A DNA stretch of 41,109 nt from NCBI GenBank assembly GCA_002339125.1, contig DDJQ01000145.1:23365-64473 (forward strand). Reading direction: 5' to 3'. Origin of the DNA: Alteromonadaceae bacterium UBA2620. Lineage in GTDB: Bacteria > Pseudomonadota > Gammaproteobacteria > Enterobacterales > Alteromonadaceae. Positions 8,666 through 17,036 of the stretch are shown here, in pieces. Under the pieces are notes generated by a model. That model worked only from the letters and a program-made list of their open reading frames with translations, had not been told where the DNA came from and did not search any database. Both the position numbers and the translations under genes were made by a program. How positions within the stretch are numbered: the stretch's first letter is position 1; every line of letters starts with the position of its first letter.

Positions 8666-10117
8666 ATGAGCCGAATTGTCGCAGGCCCCTTTAATCGCGT
8701 GGAAGGGGACCTGGAAATCACCCTGGAAACCGGCGAGGATAAAGTGCAGCGAGCTGAAGTAAACTCGCCGCTGTATCGTGGCTTTGAACGAATTTTACTG
8801 GGCCACAAACCCATGGATGCGCTGGTTTATACGCCGCGGATCTGTGGTATTTGCTCGGTTACCCAGTCGGTGGCCAGTGCCCGGGCGTTAGCCGATGCTA
8901 TGGGACTGAGTATGCCTAAAAACGGCGAGCTGTGTACCAACTTAGTGCTGGCAAGTGAAAACATTACCGATCTGATCACGCACTTTTATTTGTTTTTTAT
9001 GCCCGACTTTGCGCGCGACACATACGCTGGCGCTAGCTGGTTTGGTGATATTCAGGGGCGGTTTAAAGCCACTGCAGGCTCTGCCGCAACGCAGATGTTG
9101 CCAGCTAGGGCCGATTTTCTGCACCTGATGGGGCTGATGGCCGGCAAGTGGCCACACACCCTGAGTTTACAGCCGGGTGGGGTAGCCAAAGCGATTGAGC
9201 CCAAAGAGCGCATGCGTTTACTGGCCATCGTTGCCGGGTTTAAGCGTTTCCTGGAAAGTACTTTATTTGGCGATAGCCTGACCACCATTAGTCAGCTTAA
9301 AAGCGAAGCCGAATTGTGGCAGTGGTATCAGCAAAAGCCCTGGCACAGCTCTGATTTCCGCCGTTTTTTGCATGTGGCTGAAGTACAGCAGTTACACCAG
9401 CTTGGCAGGGCAACGGATCATTTCCTCAGTTTTGGCGCTTATGGCGCTCTTGATGAACCGATGTGGGTTGCTGGCAGCTATAGAAATGGCCAGACAAGTC
9501 CGCTGGATATTTCCCGGATAGCTGAAGATCATTCCCATAGCTGGATGAGTGACAGCGACCATCCGCACCCACCGGCGCAGGGCATTACCCAACCAACGCT
9601 GGACAATGAGGCGGGATACAGTTGGTGTAAAGCGCCTCGCTTGGGTCAGGAAGTAGTGGAAGTCGGGCCATTGGCGCGACAGGTGGTTAACGGTCACCCG
9701 CTGATGCGTGACATGATCAGTCGCCATGGTGGCAATGTGTTAAGTCGGGTGGTGGCCAGACTCCTCGAAGTAGCCATTGTGGTAGGGCAAATGGAACAGT
9801 GGATAAAACAAATTGATCCCAGCGCGCCCTTTTGTCATCACGGTGAAATGCCTGCCGAAGCCTCCGGCGTTGGTTTGGTTGAAGCGGCGCGGGGCGCTTT
9901 AGGTCACTGGCTGGAAATTAAAAACGGCAAGATCAGTAACTATCAGATTATCGCCCCGACCAGCTGGAATTTCTCGCCCCGCGATCAACATGATCAGCCC
10001 GGTGCGCTGGAGCAGGCCGTAGTTGGCGCGCCGGTGATGAACGGTGAAAAAACACCGGTGTCGGTGCAACATATTGTCCGTTCTTTCGATCCCTGTATGG
10101 CCTGCACGGTGCATTAA
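8666..10117 (+). CDS. hupV: Regulatory (H2-sensing) hydrogenase large subunit HupV/HoxC
   Basis: The 483-residue protein binds the NiFe site through RICGICS (Cys60, Cys63) and DPCMACTVH at the very C-terminus. It ends exactly at that His, so it lacks the peptide that a maturation protease removes from catalytic large subunits; this is a hallmark of sensory hydrogenases. Two more hallmarks are readable: the gas-channel residues Ile62 (CG-I-C) and Phe110 (HFYLFF), at the same numbers as in Ralstonia HoxC, where bulky residues keep O2 out. Gln67 replaces the His found in catalytic enzymes (CGVCTGCH in HupL). AGAGAG lies 8-14 bases before the ATG. The downstream hypF overlaps by one base. Confidence 0.95.
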   Translation: MSRIVAGPFNRVEGDLEITLETGEDKVQRAEVNSPLYRGFERILLGHKPMDALVYTPRICGICSVTQSVASARALADAMGLSMPKNGELCTNLVLASENITDLITHFYLFFMPDFARDTYAGASWFGDIQGRFKATAGSAATQMLPARADFLHLMGLMAGKWPHTLSLQPGGVAKAIEPKERMRLLAIVAGFKRFLESTLFGDSLTTISQLKSEAELWQWYQQKPWHSSDFRRFLHVAEVQQLHQLGRATDHFLSFGAYGALDEPMWVAGSYRNGQTSPLDISRIAEDHSHSWMSDSDHPHPPAQGITQPTLDNEAGYSWCKAPRLGQEVVEVGPLARQVVNGHPLMRDMISRHGGNVLSRVVARLLEVAIVVGQMEQWIKQIDPSAPFCHHGEMPAEASGVGLVEAARGALGHWLEIKNGKISNYQIIAPTSWNFSPRDQHDQPGALEQAVVGAPVMNGEKTPVSVQHIVRSFDPCMACTVH

Positions 10118-12423
10118 TGCCACACAGCAAGGGAATGCGTTTACGCGTTAACGGGATTGTTCAGGGCGTGGGCTTTCGCCCTTTCATCTGGCGTTTGGCA
10201 ACAGATTTAAAGCTCACCGGTCGGGTCTATAACGACGCTGGTGGCGTTATCATTGAGCTTAACTGTAATGAAGCGCAGGCGGGTGAGTTTGCTGAGATGA
10301 TGTCGCAGCAGTTACCGCCACTGGCCCGGATTGATGCAATGCATCATGAGCCGCTGGATTTACCGTTATTTTCATCCTTTGAAATCGATGTATCTCAGTC
10401 GGGGACTGTAACAACCGGCTGTGCTCCTGATGCCGCCACCTGTCCGGACTGCCTTACCGAGCTTTGGCAGCCCGGCGATCGCCGTTACCAGTACCCCTTT
10501 ATCAATTGTACCAACTGCGGCCCGCGGCTGAGTATTATCCGGCAAATACCCTACGACCGTGCCTCCACCACCATGGCGGAATTTACCCTTTGTGCGGCTT
10601 GTCAGCAGGAATATGACAACCCGGCCGATCGCCGCTTTCATGCCCAGCCGAATGCTTGCCCGGACTGCGGCCCTTATTGCTGGCTGGAAACACCCGATGG
10701 GGAGTTAGTCGCTAGCGAGTCTCCTTTTCATACACTGGGGGAAGCTTTAAGGGATGGTTTAATCGTTGCAATAAAGGGGATTGGCGGCGTTCACTTAGCG
10801 TGTGACGCCACTAATGAACAGGCTGTGAAACGATTGCGCGAACGAAAGCAGCGTCCCCATAAAGCGCTGGCATTAATGGCTGCGAATATTGAGGCAATCA
10901 GACAGTTTGCCAGAGTTAACGAGCAGGACGAGGCGCTGTTAGCGCATCCCGCCGCGCCGGTTGTGCTGTTGTCTACGCAGGAAAAAACTGACCAACTCCG
11001 GGCAATTGCGCCATCGGTTGCACCTGACAATACTAAAATCGGCGTGATGTTACCTTATTCGCCGGTACATCATCTGCTCCTGGCAGAGGTAGACTTTCCA
11101 CTGGTAATGACCAGTGGAAATCGTTCCGGTGAACCTCAGGCGATAACTAATGACGCGGCTCGCTCTCAGTTATATGGCATTGCCGATCTGTTGCTGTTGC
11201 AAAACCGGCCAATCCACAACCGCCTGGATGATTCGGTGGTGGTGGCGGGAAAACATGGTACACAGATCTTGCGCCGCGCGCGTGGCTATGCGCCGACCAG
11301 TCTACCATTACCGCCAGGCTTCCCTGCCGCGCCGGCGCTAATTGCGCTGGGCGGTCAGTTAAAAAATACCCTGTGTCTGGTTAAGGAGCGTCGGGCAGTG
11401 ATTACCCAACATCTTGGCGATCTGCACGATGCCAGTACCTTTGATGAATACCTGCACACCCTGCAACTCTATCGCGAATTGTATGATAACCCTGCTGAAC
11501 ATTACGTGTGTGATATGCATCCGGAGTATCTTTCCACAAAGCATGGCGTGAGCCTGGAAGAGCAGGGCAATCACCTCACCCGGGTACAGCATCACCACAC
11601 TCACATCGCCGCCTGTCTGGGCGACAATGACTATCCGCTGGCCGGCGAAGCGGTGCTCGGTATATGCCTGGATGGCACCGGTTTCGGCACTGATGAGACC
11701 CTGTGGGGTGGTGAGTTTTTATATGGCAGTTATGCCGAAATGCGGCGGGTTGCCTCGTTGTTGCCGGTATCATTGATTGGCGGCGCACAGGCCATTAAAT
11801 CCCCCTGGCGTTCGCTTTATGCACAGCTCCGACAATGCTTCAGTGCCGGTCAACTGGCAGAAATGACCGATATCTGTCCACAGTTTGCCGACCCCATGTG
11901 CAACAGCTTCGAAAAGATGCTGACAATGCAGTTAAACTGCCCGCTGAGTAGCTCTGCTGGCAGGCTGTTTGATGCCGTTGCTGCAGCGCTTGGCTGCGCC
12001 CCGGTACAAATCACTTACGAAGGGCAGGCTGCAATCCGGCTGGAATCGCTGGCTCAGACCTGTCAGGAAGACGTTGAACCTTATCATCTCAACATCACTG
12101 ATAATCATATAGTGCCCCAGGCGATGTGGCAGCAGATTATAACGGACTTACGCCAGGGACGGAGCAAAGCTGCTATGGCATTGGCTTTCCATAAAGGGCT
12201 GGTGATTGCGCTTAGTGAGATGACGTTAAAGTTAAAAGCGGCCTACGACTTTACTACCGTAGTGTTATCCGGTGGTGTGATGCAGAATCTGCTGCTTGGT
12301 GAGGCGCTGCAGGATACCTTGCAGGCCAGCGGCTTGAGTGTCCTCACGCATCAGCAACTGCCCGCGAACGACGGCGGGATTGCCTTTGGTCAGGCCCTGG
12401 TTGCTCTGGCAAAAAATCAATAA
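10117..12423 (+). CDS. hypF: Carbamoyltransferase HypF, hydrogenase maturation
   Basis: HypF makes the thiocyanate group on HypE from carbamoyl phosphate, the source of the two CN ligands of the NiFe site. The 768-residue protein shows the full architecture: acylphosphatase domain (about 4-90, VNGIVQGVGFRPF), two zinc fingers (CPDC/CTNC about 109-140 and CAAC/CPDC about 160-190), a YrdC-like domain (about 205-390), and a Kae1-like C-terminal domain with the metal-binding HHHTHIAA. It starts in a TAATG overlap with hupV. Being in the sensor operon rather than with hypABCDE is uncommon, but it would let the sensory hydrogenase mature before the main operons are induced. Confidence 0.96.
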   Translation: MPHSKGMRLRVNGIVQGVGFRPFIWRLATDLKLTGRVYNDAGGVIIELNCNEAQAGEFAEMMSQQLPPLARIDAMHHEPLDLPLFSSFEIDVSQSGTVTTGCAPDAATCPDCLTELWQPGDRRYQYPFINCTNCGPRLSIIRQIPYDRASTTMAEFTLCAACQQEYDNPADRRFHAQPNACPDCGPYCWLETPDGELVASESPFHTLGEALRDGLIVAIKGIGGVHLACDATNEQAVKRLRERKQRPHKALALMAANIEAIRQFARVNEQDEALLAHPAAPVVLLSTQEKTDQLRAIAPSVAPDNTKIGVMLPYSPVHHLLLAEVDFPLVMTSGNRSGEPQAITNDAARSQLYGIADLLLLQNRPIHNRLDDSVVVAGKHGTQILRRARGYAPTSLPLPPGFPAAPALIALGGQLKNTLCLVKERRAVITQHLGDLHDASTFDEYLHTLQLYRELYDNPAEHYVCDMHPEYLSTKHGVSLEEQGNHLTRVQHHHTHIAACLGDNDYPLAGEAVLGICLDGTGFGTDETLWGGEFLYGSYAEMRRVASLLPVSLIGGAQAIKSPWRSLYAQLRQCFSAGQLAEMTDICPQFADPMCNSFEKMLTMQLNCPLSSSAGRLFDAVAAALGCAPVQITYEGQAAIRLESLAQTCQEDVEPYHLNITDNHIVPQAMWQQIITDLRQGRSKAAMALAFHKGLVIALSEMTLKLKAAYDFTTVVLSGGVMQNLLLGEALQDTLQASGLSVLTHQQLPANDGGIAFGQALVALAKNQ

Positions 12424-12488
12424 AATCAGATTTATCCGGCATAGTTTTCGCTCTGCCTTGCGTCTATTCATTGCTGTCTGGAAACACC

Positions 12489-12505
12489 GTTAACACAGTG
12501 TAAAC
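12489..12505. promoter_or_regulatory. Imperfect palindrome, candidate upstream activating site for hupS
   Basis: GTTAACACAGTGTAAAC is a 17-bp palindrome with two mismatched pairs around ACAC-A-GTGT. Its centre lies about 129 bp before the predicted sigma-54 start site, the usual distance for an enhancer-binding activator. That HupR binds it is inference. Confidence 0.4.
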
Positions 12506-12598
12506 AGACTTTCCGCTTTCCCTGCCTAGTGGTAAGTAGACTTCAGGTAACTCTCTTGCGATTTATTCTAACTTAATGAAAATAAATGATTTTTGTAG

Positions 12599-12615
12599 TT
12601 GGTCTGTTGTTTGCA
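12599..12615 (+). promoter_or_regulatory. Sigma-54 (-24/-12) promoter of hupS-hupL-hupC
   Basis: TTGGTCTGTTGTTTGCA has the required GG and GC dinucleotides in the correct register (GG at 12601-12602, GC at 12613-12614) and a full TTGCA -12 box. The predicted start is near 12626, giving a leader of about 140 nt. The 342-bp gap 12424-12765 also holds an AT-rich stretch (about 12560-12595) that could bend or bind IHF. It fits control by HupR, whose gene encodes a sigma-54-contacting AAA+ domain. Confidence 0.7.
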
Positions 12616-12765
12616 TTCTGCCTTGTGCGTACTAACAAAACACCACGCTGTGTCATTAGAAAAATAATAGCTGAACGCAACTTACATCAGAACAAAAACC
12701 AAGACCATTGGCCGTGCAAATTTGAGGTAAGTGTAACTTCAGCGGTATCACTGCCGGAGGACCGA

Positions 12766-13842
12766 ATGTCCCAATTAGAGACCTTTTACGAAGTCATGCG
12801 GCGACAGGGGATTACCCGTCGCAGTTTCCTGAAGTACTGTAGCCTGACGGCTGCTGCATTAGGCCTGGGCCCTGCGTTTGCACCGCGTATTGCCAATGCC
12901 ATGGAAACCAAGGAACGTACCCCTGTGCTGTGGCTGCACGGACTGGAATGTACCTGTTGTTCTGAATCCTTTATTCGCTCTGCGCACCCTTTGGTGAAAG
13001 ACGTTGTACTGTCGATGATCTCACTGGATTACGACGATACGCTAATGGCGTCAGCAGGCCATCAGGCCGAAGCGATTCTTGAAGAGACTATGCAGAAGTA
13101 TAAGGGTAAGTACATCCTTGCCGTAGAAGGTAATCCGCCGCTCAATGAAGACGGCATGTTCTGTATTGTTGGCGGTAAGCCATTCCTTGACCAGCTTAAG
13201 CACGCTGCTAAAGACGCGGCGGCCATTATTGCCTGGGGCTCATGTGCCTCATGGGGCTGCGTTCAGGCCGCTCGTCCAAACCCCACTCAGGCGGTTCCTA
13301 TTCATAAAGTGATTAAAGATAAACCCATCATTAAAGTACCGGGTTGTCCGCCTATTGCAGAGGTAATGACCGGCGTAATCACCTATATGCTGACTTTCGG
13401 TAAGGTACCTGAGCTTGACCGTCAGGGTCGTCCGAAGATGTTCTACAGCCAGCGAATCCACGATAAATGTTACCGCCGTCCGCACTTTGATGCCGGCCAG
13501 TTTGTTGAACAGTGGGATGACGAGGGCGCACGTAAAGGCTACTGCCTGTACAAAGTAGGGTGCAAAGGGCCAACCACTTATAACGCCTGTTCGACCGTTC
13601 GCTGGAACGAAGGCACGTCCTTCCCAATCCAGGCAGGCCACGGTTGTATTGGCTGTTCAGAAGATGGGTTCTGGGACAAGGGTTCCTTCTATGACCGTCT
13701 GACTGACATTAACCAGTTCGGTATCGAATCGAACGCTGATGAAGTAGGCACTGCCGTTGCTGGCGGTGTAGGTGCAGCGATTGCTGCCCATGCTGCCGTT
13801 AGTGCGGTTAAACGCGCGCAGCATAAGGGAGAACAAGAATAA
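12766..13842 (+). CDS. hupS: Uptake [NiFe]-hydrogenase small subunit, O2-tolerant group 1d type
   Basis: The 358-residue precursor has a Tat signal (TRRSFLK) with a predicted cut after ANA at residue 45, so the enzyme is exported folded to the periplasm. Mature Cys17, Cys19, Cys20, Cys115 and Cys120 are all present (ECTCCSES and WGSCASWGC): Cys19 and Cys120 are the extra pair that makes the proximal cluster a [4Fe-3S] site and gives O2 tolerance, as in Ralstonia HoxK and E. coli HyaA. The C-terminal AVAGGVGAAIAAHAAVSAV is a membrane anchor. The ATG at 12766 has a strong GGAGG; the frame open to 12586 overlaps the promoter and is not used. It electron-transfers from HupL to HupC. Confidence 0.97.
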   Translation: MSQLETFYEVMRRQGITRRSFLKYCSLTAAALGLGPAFAPRIANAMETKERTPVLWLHGLECTCCSESFIRSAHPLVKDVVLSMISLDYDDTLMASAGHQAEAILEETMQKYKGKYILAVEGNPPLNEDGMFCIVGGKPFLDQLKHAAKDAAAIIAWGSCASWGCVQAARPNPTQAVPIHKVIKDKPIIKVPGCPPIAEVMTGVITYMLTFGKVPELDRQGRPKMFYSQRIHDKCYRRPHFDAGQFVEQWDDEGARKGYCLYKVGCKGPTTYNACSTVRWNEGTSFPIQAGHGCIGCSEDGFWDKGSFYDRLTDINQFGIESNADEVGTAVAGGVGAAIAAHAAVSAVKRAQHKGEQE

Positions 13843-15650
13843 TGAACACGCCGTTAAATTCTAAATTACTCGACAGCTCAGGCCGCCGTATTGTGGTGGA
13901 TCCGGTGACCCGTATTGAAGGGCACATGCGCTGCGAAGTGAACGTTGACGATAATAATATTATCCGCAATGCGGTATCTACCGGTACCATGTGGCGCGGG
14001 CTGGAAGTGATTTTAAAAGGCCGTGATCCGCGTGATGCCTGGGCATTTGTTGAACGTATTTGTGGGGTATGTACCGGTTGCCACGCACTCACCAGTGTTC
14101 GCGCCGTAGAAGATGCGCTGGGCATCGACATTCCGTTAAATGCGCACCTTATTCGTCACCTGATGGATAAGACCCTGAATATCCACGATCACGTGGTGCA
14201 CTTTTATCATCTGCATGCGCTGGACTGGGTGAACCCGGTTAATGCGCTGAAAGCCGATCCGAAAGCTACCTCTGCCCTACAGCAGAAAATATCGTCGTCA
14301 CATCCGTTATCCAGTCCGGGTTATTTCCGTGACGTACAAACGCGTATAAAGAAATTTATCGAAAGCGGTCAGTTAGGGTTATTTGCCAATGGCTACTGGA
14401 GCAACCCGGCTTATAAACTGCCGCCTGAAGCAGATTTGATGGCGGTGGCGCACTACCTTGAAGCGCTGGATATGCAAAAAGAGATCGTTAAGATCCACAC
14501 TATTTTCGGCGGTAAGAACCCACACCCTAACTTTATGGTTGGCGGTGTGCCATGTGCGATTAACCTCGACGGTACAGGCTCATCCGGCGCGCCAGTCAAT
14601 ATGACCAGCCTTAACTTTGTGCTGGAGCGTATTCGCGAAGCCGAAGCCTTCATTAAAAACGTTTATATTCCGGACGTGATTGCTATTGCAACGCTTTATA
14701 AAAACTGGCTGTACGGCGGCGGCCTGGCCGCTTCTAACGTGCTGAGTTATGGTACGCACACAGTGGTACCGGGCGATAAATCCACCGACCTCATTCCGGC
14801 TGGCGCGATTATCAATGGCAACTGGGATGAGATACACCCGGTGGATGTGCGTAATCCGGATGAAATTCAGGAGTTCGTGGATCACAGCTGGTATCAGTAT
14901 GCTAACGGCGCTAAAGGCCTGCACCCCTGGGACGGTGAAACAGAAGCGAAATTTGAACTGGGGCCAAACTTTAAAGGCACCAAAACAAATATTAAAGAGC
15001 TTGATGAAAGCGCTAAGTACAGCTGGATTAAATCACCGCGCTGGAAAGGTCATGCCATGGAAGTGGGCCCGCTGTCTCGCTACATCGTGGCTTATGCTTC
15101 TGGCAAAGAGTACGTTCAGGAACAAGTTGACCGCTCACTGTCGGCGTTTAACCAGGCCACTGGTATGGACCTCGGTTTAAAACAGTTCCTGCCTTCAACG
15201 CTGGGCCGAACCCTGGCGCGAGCACTGGATTCTGAGCTGTGTGTCGACTCTATGCTGGATGACTGGCATCAGTTGGTCAATAACATTAAAAACGGTGATA
15301 CCTCTACCGCCAATGTGGAAAAATGGGATCCAAAAACCTGGCCGAAAGAAGCCAAGGGTGTGGGCACCAACGAGGCGCCGCGCGGTGCACTGGGTCACTG
15401 GATTAAGATTAAAGACGGTAAAATTGAAAACTACCAGGCAGTGGTACCCACCACCTGGAATGGTTCTCCACGTGATTCAGAAGGCAATATCGGTGCGTTT
15501 GAAGCGTCATTGCTTAATACGCCCATGGAGCGCCCTGATGAGCCGGTTGAAATCCTGCGAACTTTACACAGCTTTGACCCGTGTCTGGCCTGTTCCACAC
15601 ACGTAATGAGTGAAGACGGTCAGGAACTGACTAAAGTGAAAATTCGTTAA
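13842..15650 (+). CDS. hupL: Uptake [NiFe]-hydrogenase large subunit, group 1d
   Basis: The 602-residue catalytic subunit oxidises H2 at the NiFe(CN)2CO site held by the cysteines of RICGVCTGCH (Cys74, Cys77) and DPCLACSTH (Cys581, Cys584). A 15-residue tail after His587 (VMSEDGQELTKVKIR) is the peptide expected to be removed by the HupD protease after nickel insertion. The gas-channel positions carry the small Val76 and Leu, unlike the sensory HupV. It has no signal of its own and travels to the periplasm with HupS by Tat. Start and hupS stop overlap in TAATG. Sequence closely follows the HoxG/HyaB family. Confidence 0.97.
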   Translation: MNTPLNSKLLDSSGRRIVVDPVTRIEGHMRCEVNVDDNNIIRNAVSTGTMWRGLEVILKGRDPRDAWAFVERICGVCTGCHALTSVRAVEDALGIDIPLNAHLIRHLMDKTLNIHDHVVHFYHLHALDWVNPVNALKADPKATSALQQKISSSHPLSSPGYFRDVQTRIKKFIESGQLGLFANGYWSNPAYKLPPEADLMAVAHYLEALDMQKEIVKIHTIFGGKNPHPNFMVGGVPCAINLDGTGSSGAPVNMTSLNFVLERIREAEAFIKNVYIPDVIAIATLYKNWLYGGGLAASNVLSYGTHTVVPGDKSTDLIPAGAIINGNWDEIHPVDVRNPDEIQEFVDHSWYQYANGAKGLHPWDGETEAKFELGPNFKGTKTNIKELDESAKYSWIKSPRWKGHAMEVGPLSRYIVAYASGKEYVQEQVDRSLSAFNQATGMDLGLKQFLPSTLGRTLARALDSELCVDSMLDDWHQLVNNIKNGDTSTANVEKWDPKTWPKEAKGVGTNEAPRGALGHWIKIKDGKIENYQAVVPTTWNGSPRDSEGNIGAFEASLLNTPMERPDEPVEILRTLHSFDPCLACSTHVMSEDGQELTKVKIR

Positions 15651-15685
15651 GAGAGCACTCTGTTGCTCTCTCTGGAGACTCAATT

Positions 15686-16444
15686 ATGTCTACGTCAGTG
15701 AAAAGCAAAGCTGTTGAGAGAAGTCAGCTTACGGATAACCATCACAGTGGTGATGAGAAGGTTATCACCCGCCGTCAAACCGCGGTGTATGTTTACGAAG
15801 CGCCAGTGCGCTTGTGGCACTGGATAACCGTGTTTTCCATCATCACCCTGTGCGTTACGGGGTATTTTATCGGTCAGCCTTTACCCACTTTACCGGGAGA
15901 AGCCAGCGATAATTTCCTGATGGGTTACATTCGATTTGCCCACTTTGCCGCGGCTTACGTGGTAACCGTGGGCTTTATCGGCCGGTTGTACTGGGCGCTG
16001 GTAGGGAACCATCATTCCCGTGAACTGTTCTTCCCCAAGTTTTTTGTGAAAGCCTGGTGGAAAGAGGTATGGCACGAGGTACGCTGGTACCTGTTTATGG
16101 AAAAGACGCCCAAGAAGTACATCGGTCACAACCCGCTGGCACAACTGGGCATGTTCTTTTTCTTCATCCTCGGCATGATCTTTATGATCTTCACAGGCTT
16201 TGCGCTTTACAGTGAAGGTGCCGGGCAGGGAAGCTGGCAGGATACGTTGTTTGGCTGGGTGATCCCGCTGTTTGGCCAGAGTCAGGATGTGCATACCTGG
16301 CATCGCCTGGGCATGTGGTATCTGATCACTTTTATTATGATCCATGTCTATGTGGCAATTCGTGAAGACATCATGTCACGTCAAAGTCTGATCTCCACCA
16401 TGATCAGCGGCTGGCGGATGTTTAAGGACGATAAGCCGGATTAA
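15686..16444 (+). CDS. hupC: Ni/Fe-hydrogenase b-type cytochrome subunit HupC/HoxZ
   Basis: This 252-residue integral membrane cytochrome b anchors HupSL and passes electrons from H2 to quinone. Four hydrophobic segments are visible (about 42-64, 78-106, 152-175 and 205-226). Candidate haem ligands are His45, His86, His206 and His220, with His203 close by. The N-terminal 30 residues are hydrophilic and slightly longer than in E. coli HyaC. TGGAGA lies seven bases before the ATG, 35 bp after hupL. A terminator follows, closing the hupSLC operon. Confidence 0.95.
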   Translation: MSTSVKSKAVERSQLTDNHHSGDEKVITRRQTAVYVYEAPVRLWHWITVFSIITLCVTGYFIGQPLPTLPGEASDNFLMGYIRFAHFAAAYVVTVGFIGRLYWALVGNHHSRELFFPKFFVKAWWKEVWHEVRWYLFMEKTPKKYIGHNPLAQLGMFFFFILGMIFMIFTGFALYSEGAGQGSWQDTLFGWVIPLFGQSQDVHTWHRLGMWYLITFIMIHVYVAIREDIMSRQSLISTMISGWRMFKDDKPD

Positions 16445-16454
16445 GGCTCCTCAG

Positions 16455-16495
16455 AGGGATGCAGGCAATTGTTGACCCCGTCTGCGTCCCTTTTT
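16455..16495 (+). terminator. Terminator at the end of hupSLC
   Basis: AGGGATGCAG (16455-16464) pairs with CTGCGTCCCT (16482-16491), with one G-U pair, around a 17-base loop, followed by TTTTT. It lies 10 bp after the hupC stop. Confidence 0.75.
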
Positions 16496-16510
16496 CTTTA
16501 ACCCATTTTA

Positions 16511-16837
16511 ATGACTATTCTGAGCAACCGGATGACAGCCTTCAACCTCAATGTTCGCAGCCATTGTCTGAGTAGCCGCAAGCCTGAACATCCCGGTATA
16601 TTTCTTGAGCGTTGTTATCTTAAACCGCTGAATATCAGCCAGTCTGAGCTGGCGCGACTGTTAGGCATATCCCGCCGACGTGTACACGAAATTATCAAAG
16701 GCCAACGTGCGATCTCTGCCGATACCGCTATCAGACTGGCCCGACACTTTCAGACAACACCGATGTTTTGGTTGGAAAAACAACAGCTTTGGGAGCTGTA
16801 CGATGCCAGCCGCCGATTCGTTAAAGAGGGTGGTTAG
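16511..16837 (+). CDS. Orphan HigA/VapI-type XRE-family helix-turn-helix protein inside the hydrogenase locus
   Basis: The 108-residue product has the HigA antitoxin fold: HPGIFLERCYLKPLNISQSELARLLGISRRRVHEIIKGQRAISADTA is interrupted here only by description; its parts are the HPG-x-L entry at about 28-32, the helix-turn-helix at about 43-66 (QSELARLLGISRRRVHEI), and the FWLEKQQLWEL helix at about 88-98. HigA proteins bind DNA as dimers and usually pair with a HigB toxin, but no toxin frame exists on either side. It begins 15 bp after the hupSLC terminator and 66 bp from hupC. Neither the ATG at 16511 nor the one at 16532 has a clear ribosome site, so the start is uncertain. It may be a local regulator or a remnant. 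Confidence 0.8.
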   Translation: MTILSNRMTAFNLNVRSHCLSSRKPEHPGIFLERCYLKPLNISQSELARLLGISRRRVHEIIKGQRAISADTAIRLARHFQTTPMFWLEKQQLWELYDASRRFVKEGG

Positions 16838-16892
16838 TAACTTTCCAATTGCTGGATAGTATTGTTATATCTATTTCCTTTTTTTTAGTATG

Positions 16893-16904
16893 GTTACTTG
16901 TAAC
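16893..16904. repeat. Short inverted repeat upstream of the hupD promoter
   Basis: GTTACTTGTAAC is two 5-bp arms around TT, centred about 82 bp before the predicted hupD start site. It could be an operator or activator site; the similarity to the hupS palindrome is limited to the outer GTTA and AAC. Confidence 0.3.
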
Positions 16905-16952
16905 GCCCCCCGTGACACCCCGCCATACGGCGCTTCCTGATTTTTTACTAAG

Positions 16953-16969
16953 TTGGCATGCAACTTGAT
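16953..16969 (+). promoter_or_regulatory. Sigma-54-like promoter of the hupD-hypE operon
   Basis: TTGGCATGCAACTTGAT has a near-ideal -24 box (TTGGCATG) and TTGA in place of TTGC at -12, with GG (16955-16956) and the -12 G in correct register. The predicted start is near 16980, leaving a leader of about 57 nt before hupD. Confidence 0.6.
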
Positions 16970-17036
16970 GTATGTAAATAAAATGTAATTAGCGCAAGCG
17001 TCAGAGAGTCTGAGTTTTACTACCGTGCAAAATCTA

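Noticed and set aside
12586..12765. In-frame N-terminal extension of hupS with a hydrophobic start
   Set aside because: It overlaps the sigma-54 promoter, would bury the Tat signal, and the ATG at 12766 has a strong GGAGG site and matches the family N-terminus.
16838..17036. HigB-type toxin partner of the HigA-like gene
   Set aside because: No frame of suitable size on either strand here or between hupC and the gene, so I do not call a toxin-antitoxin pair.
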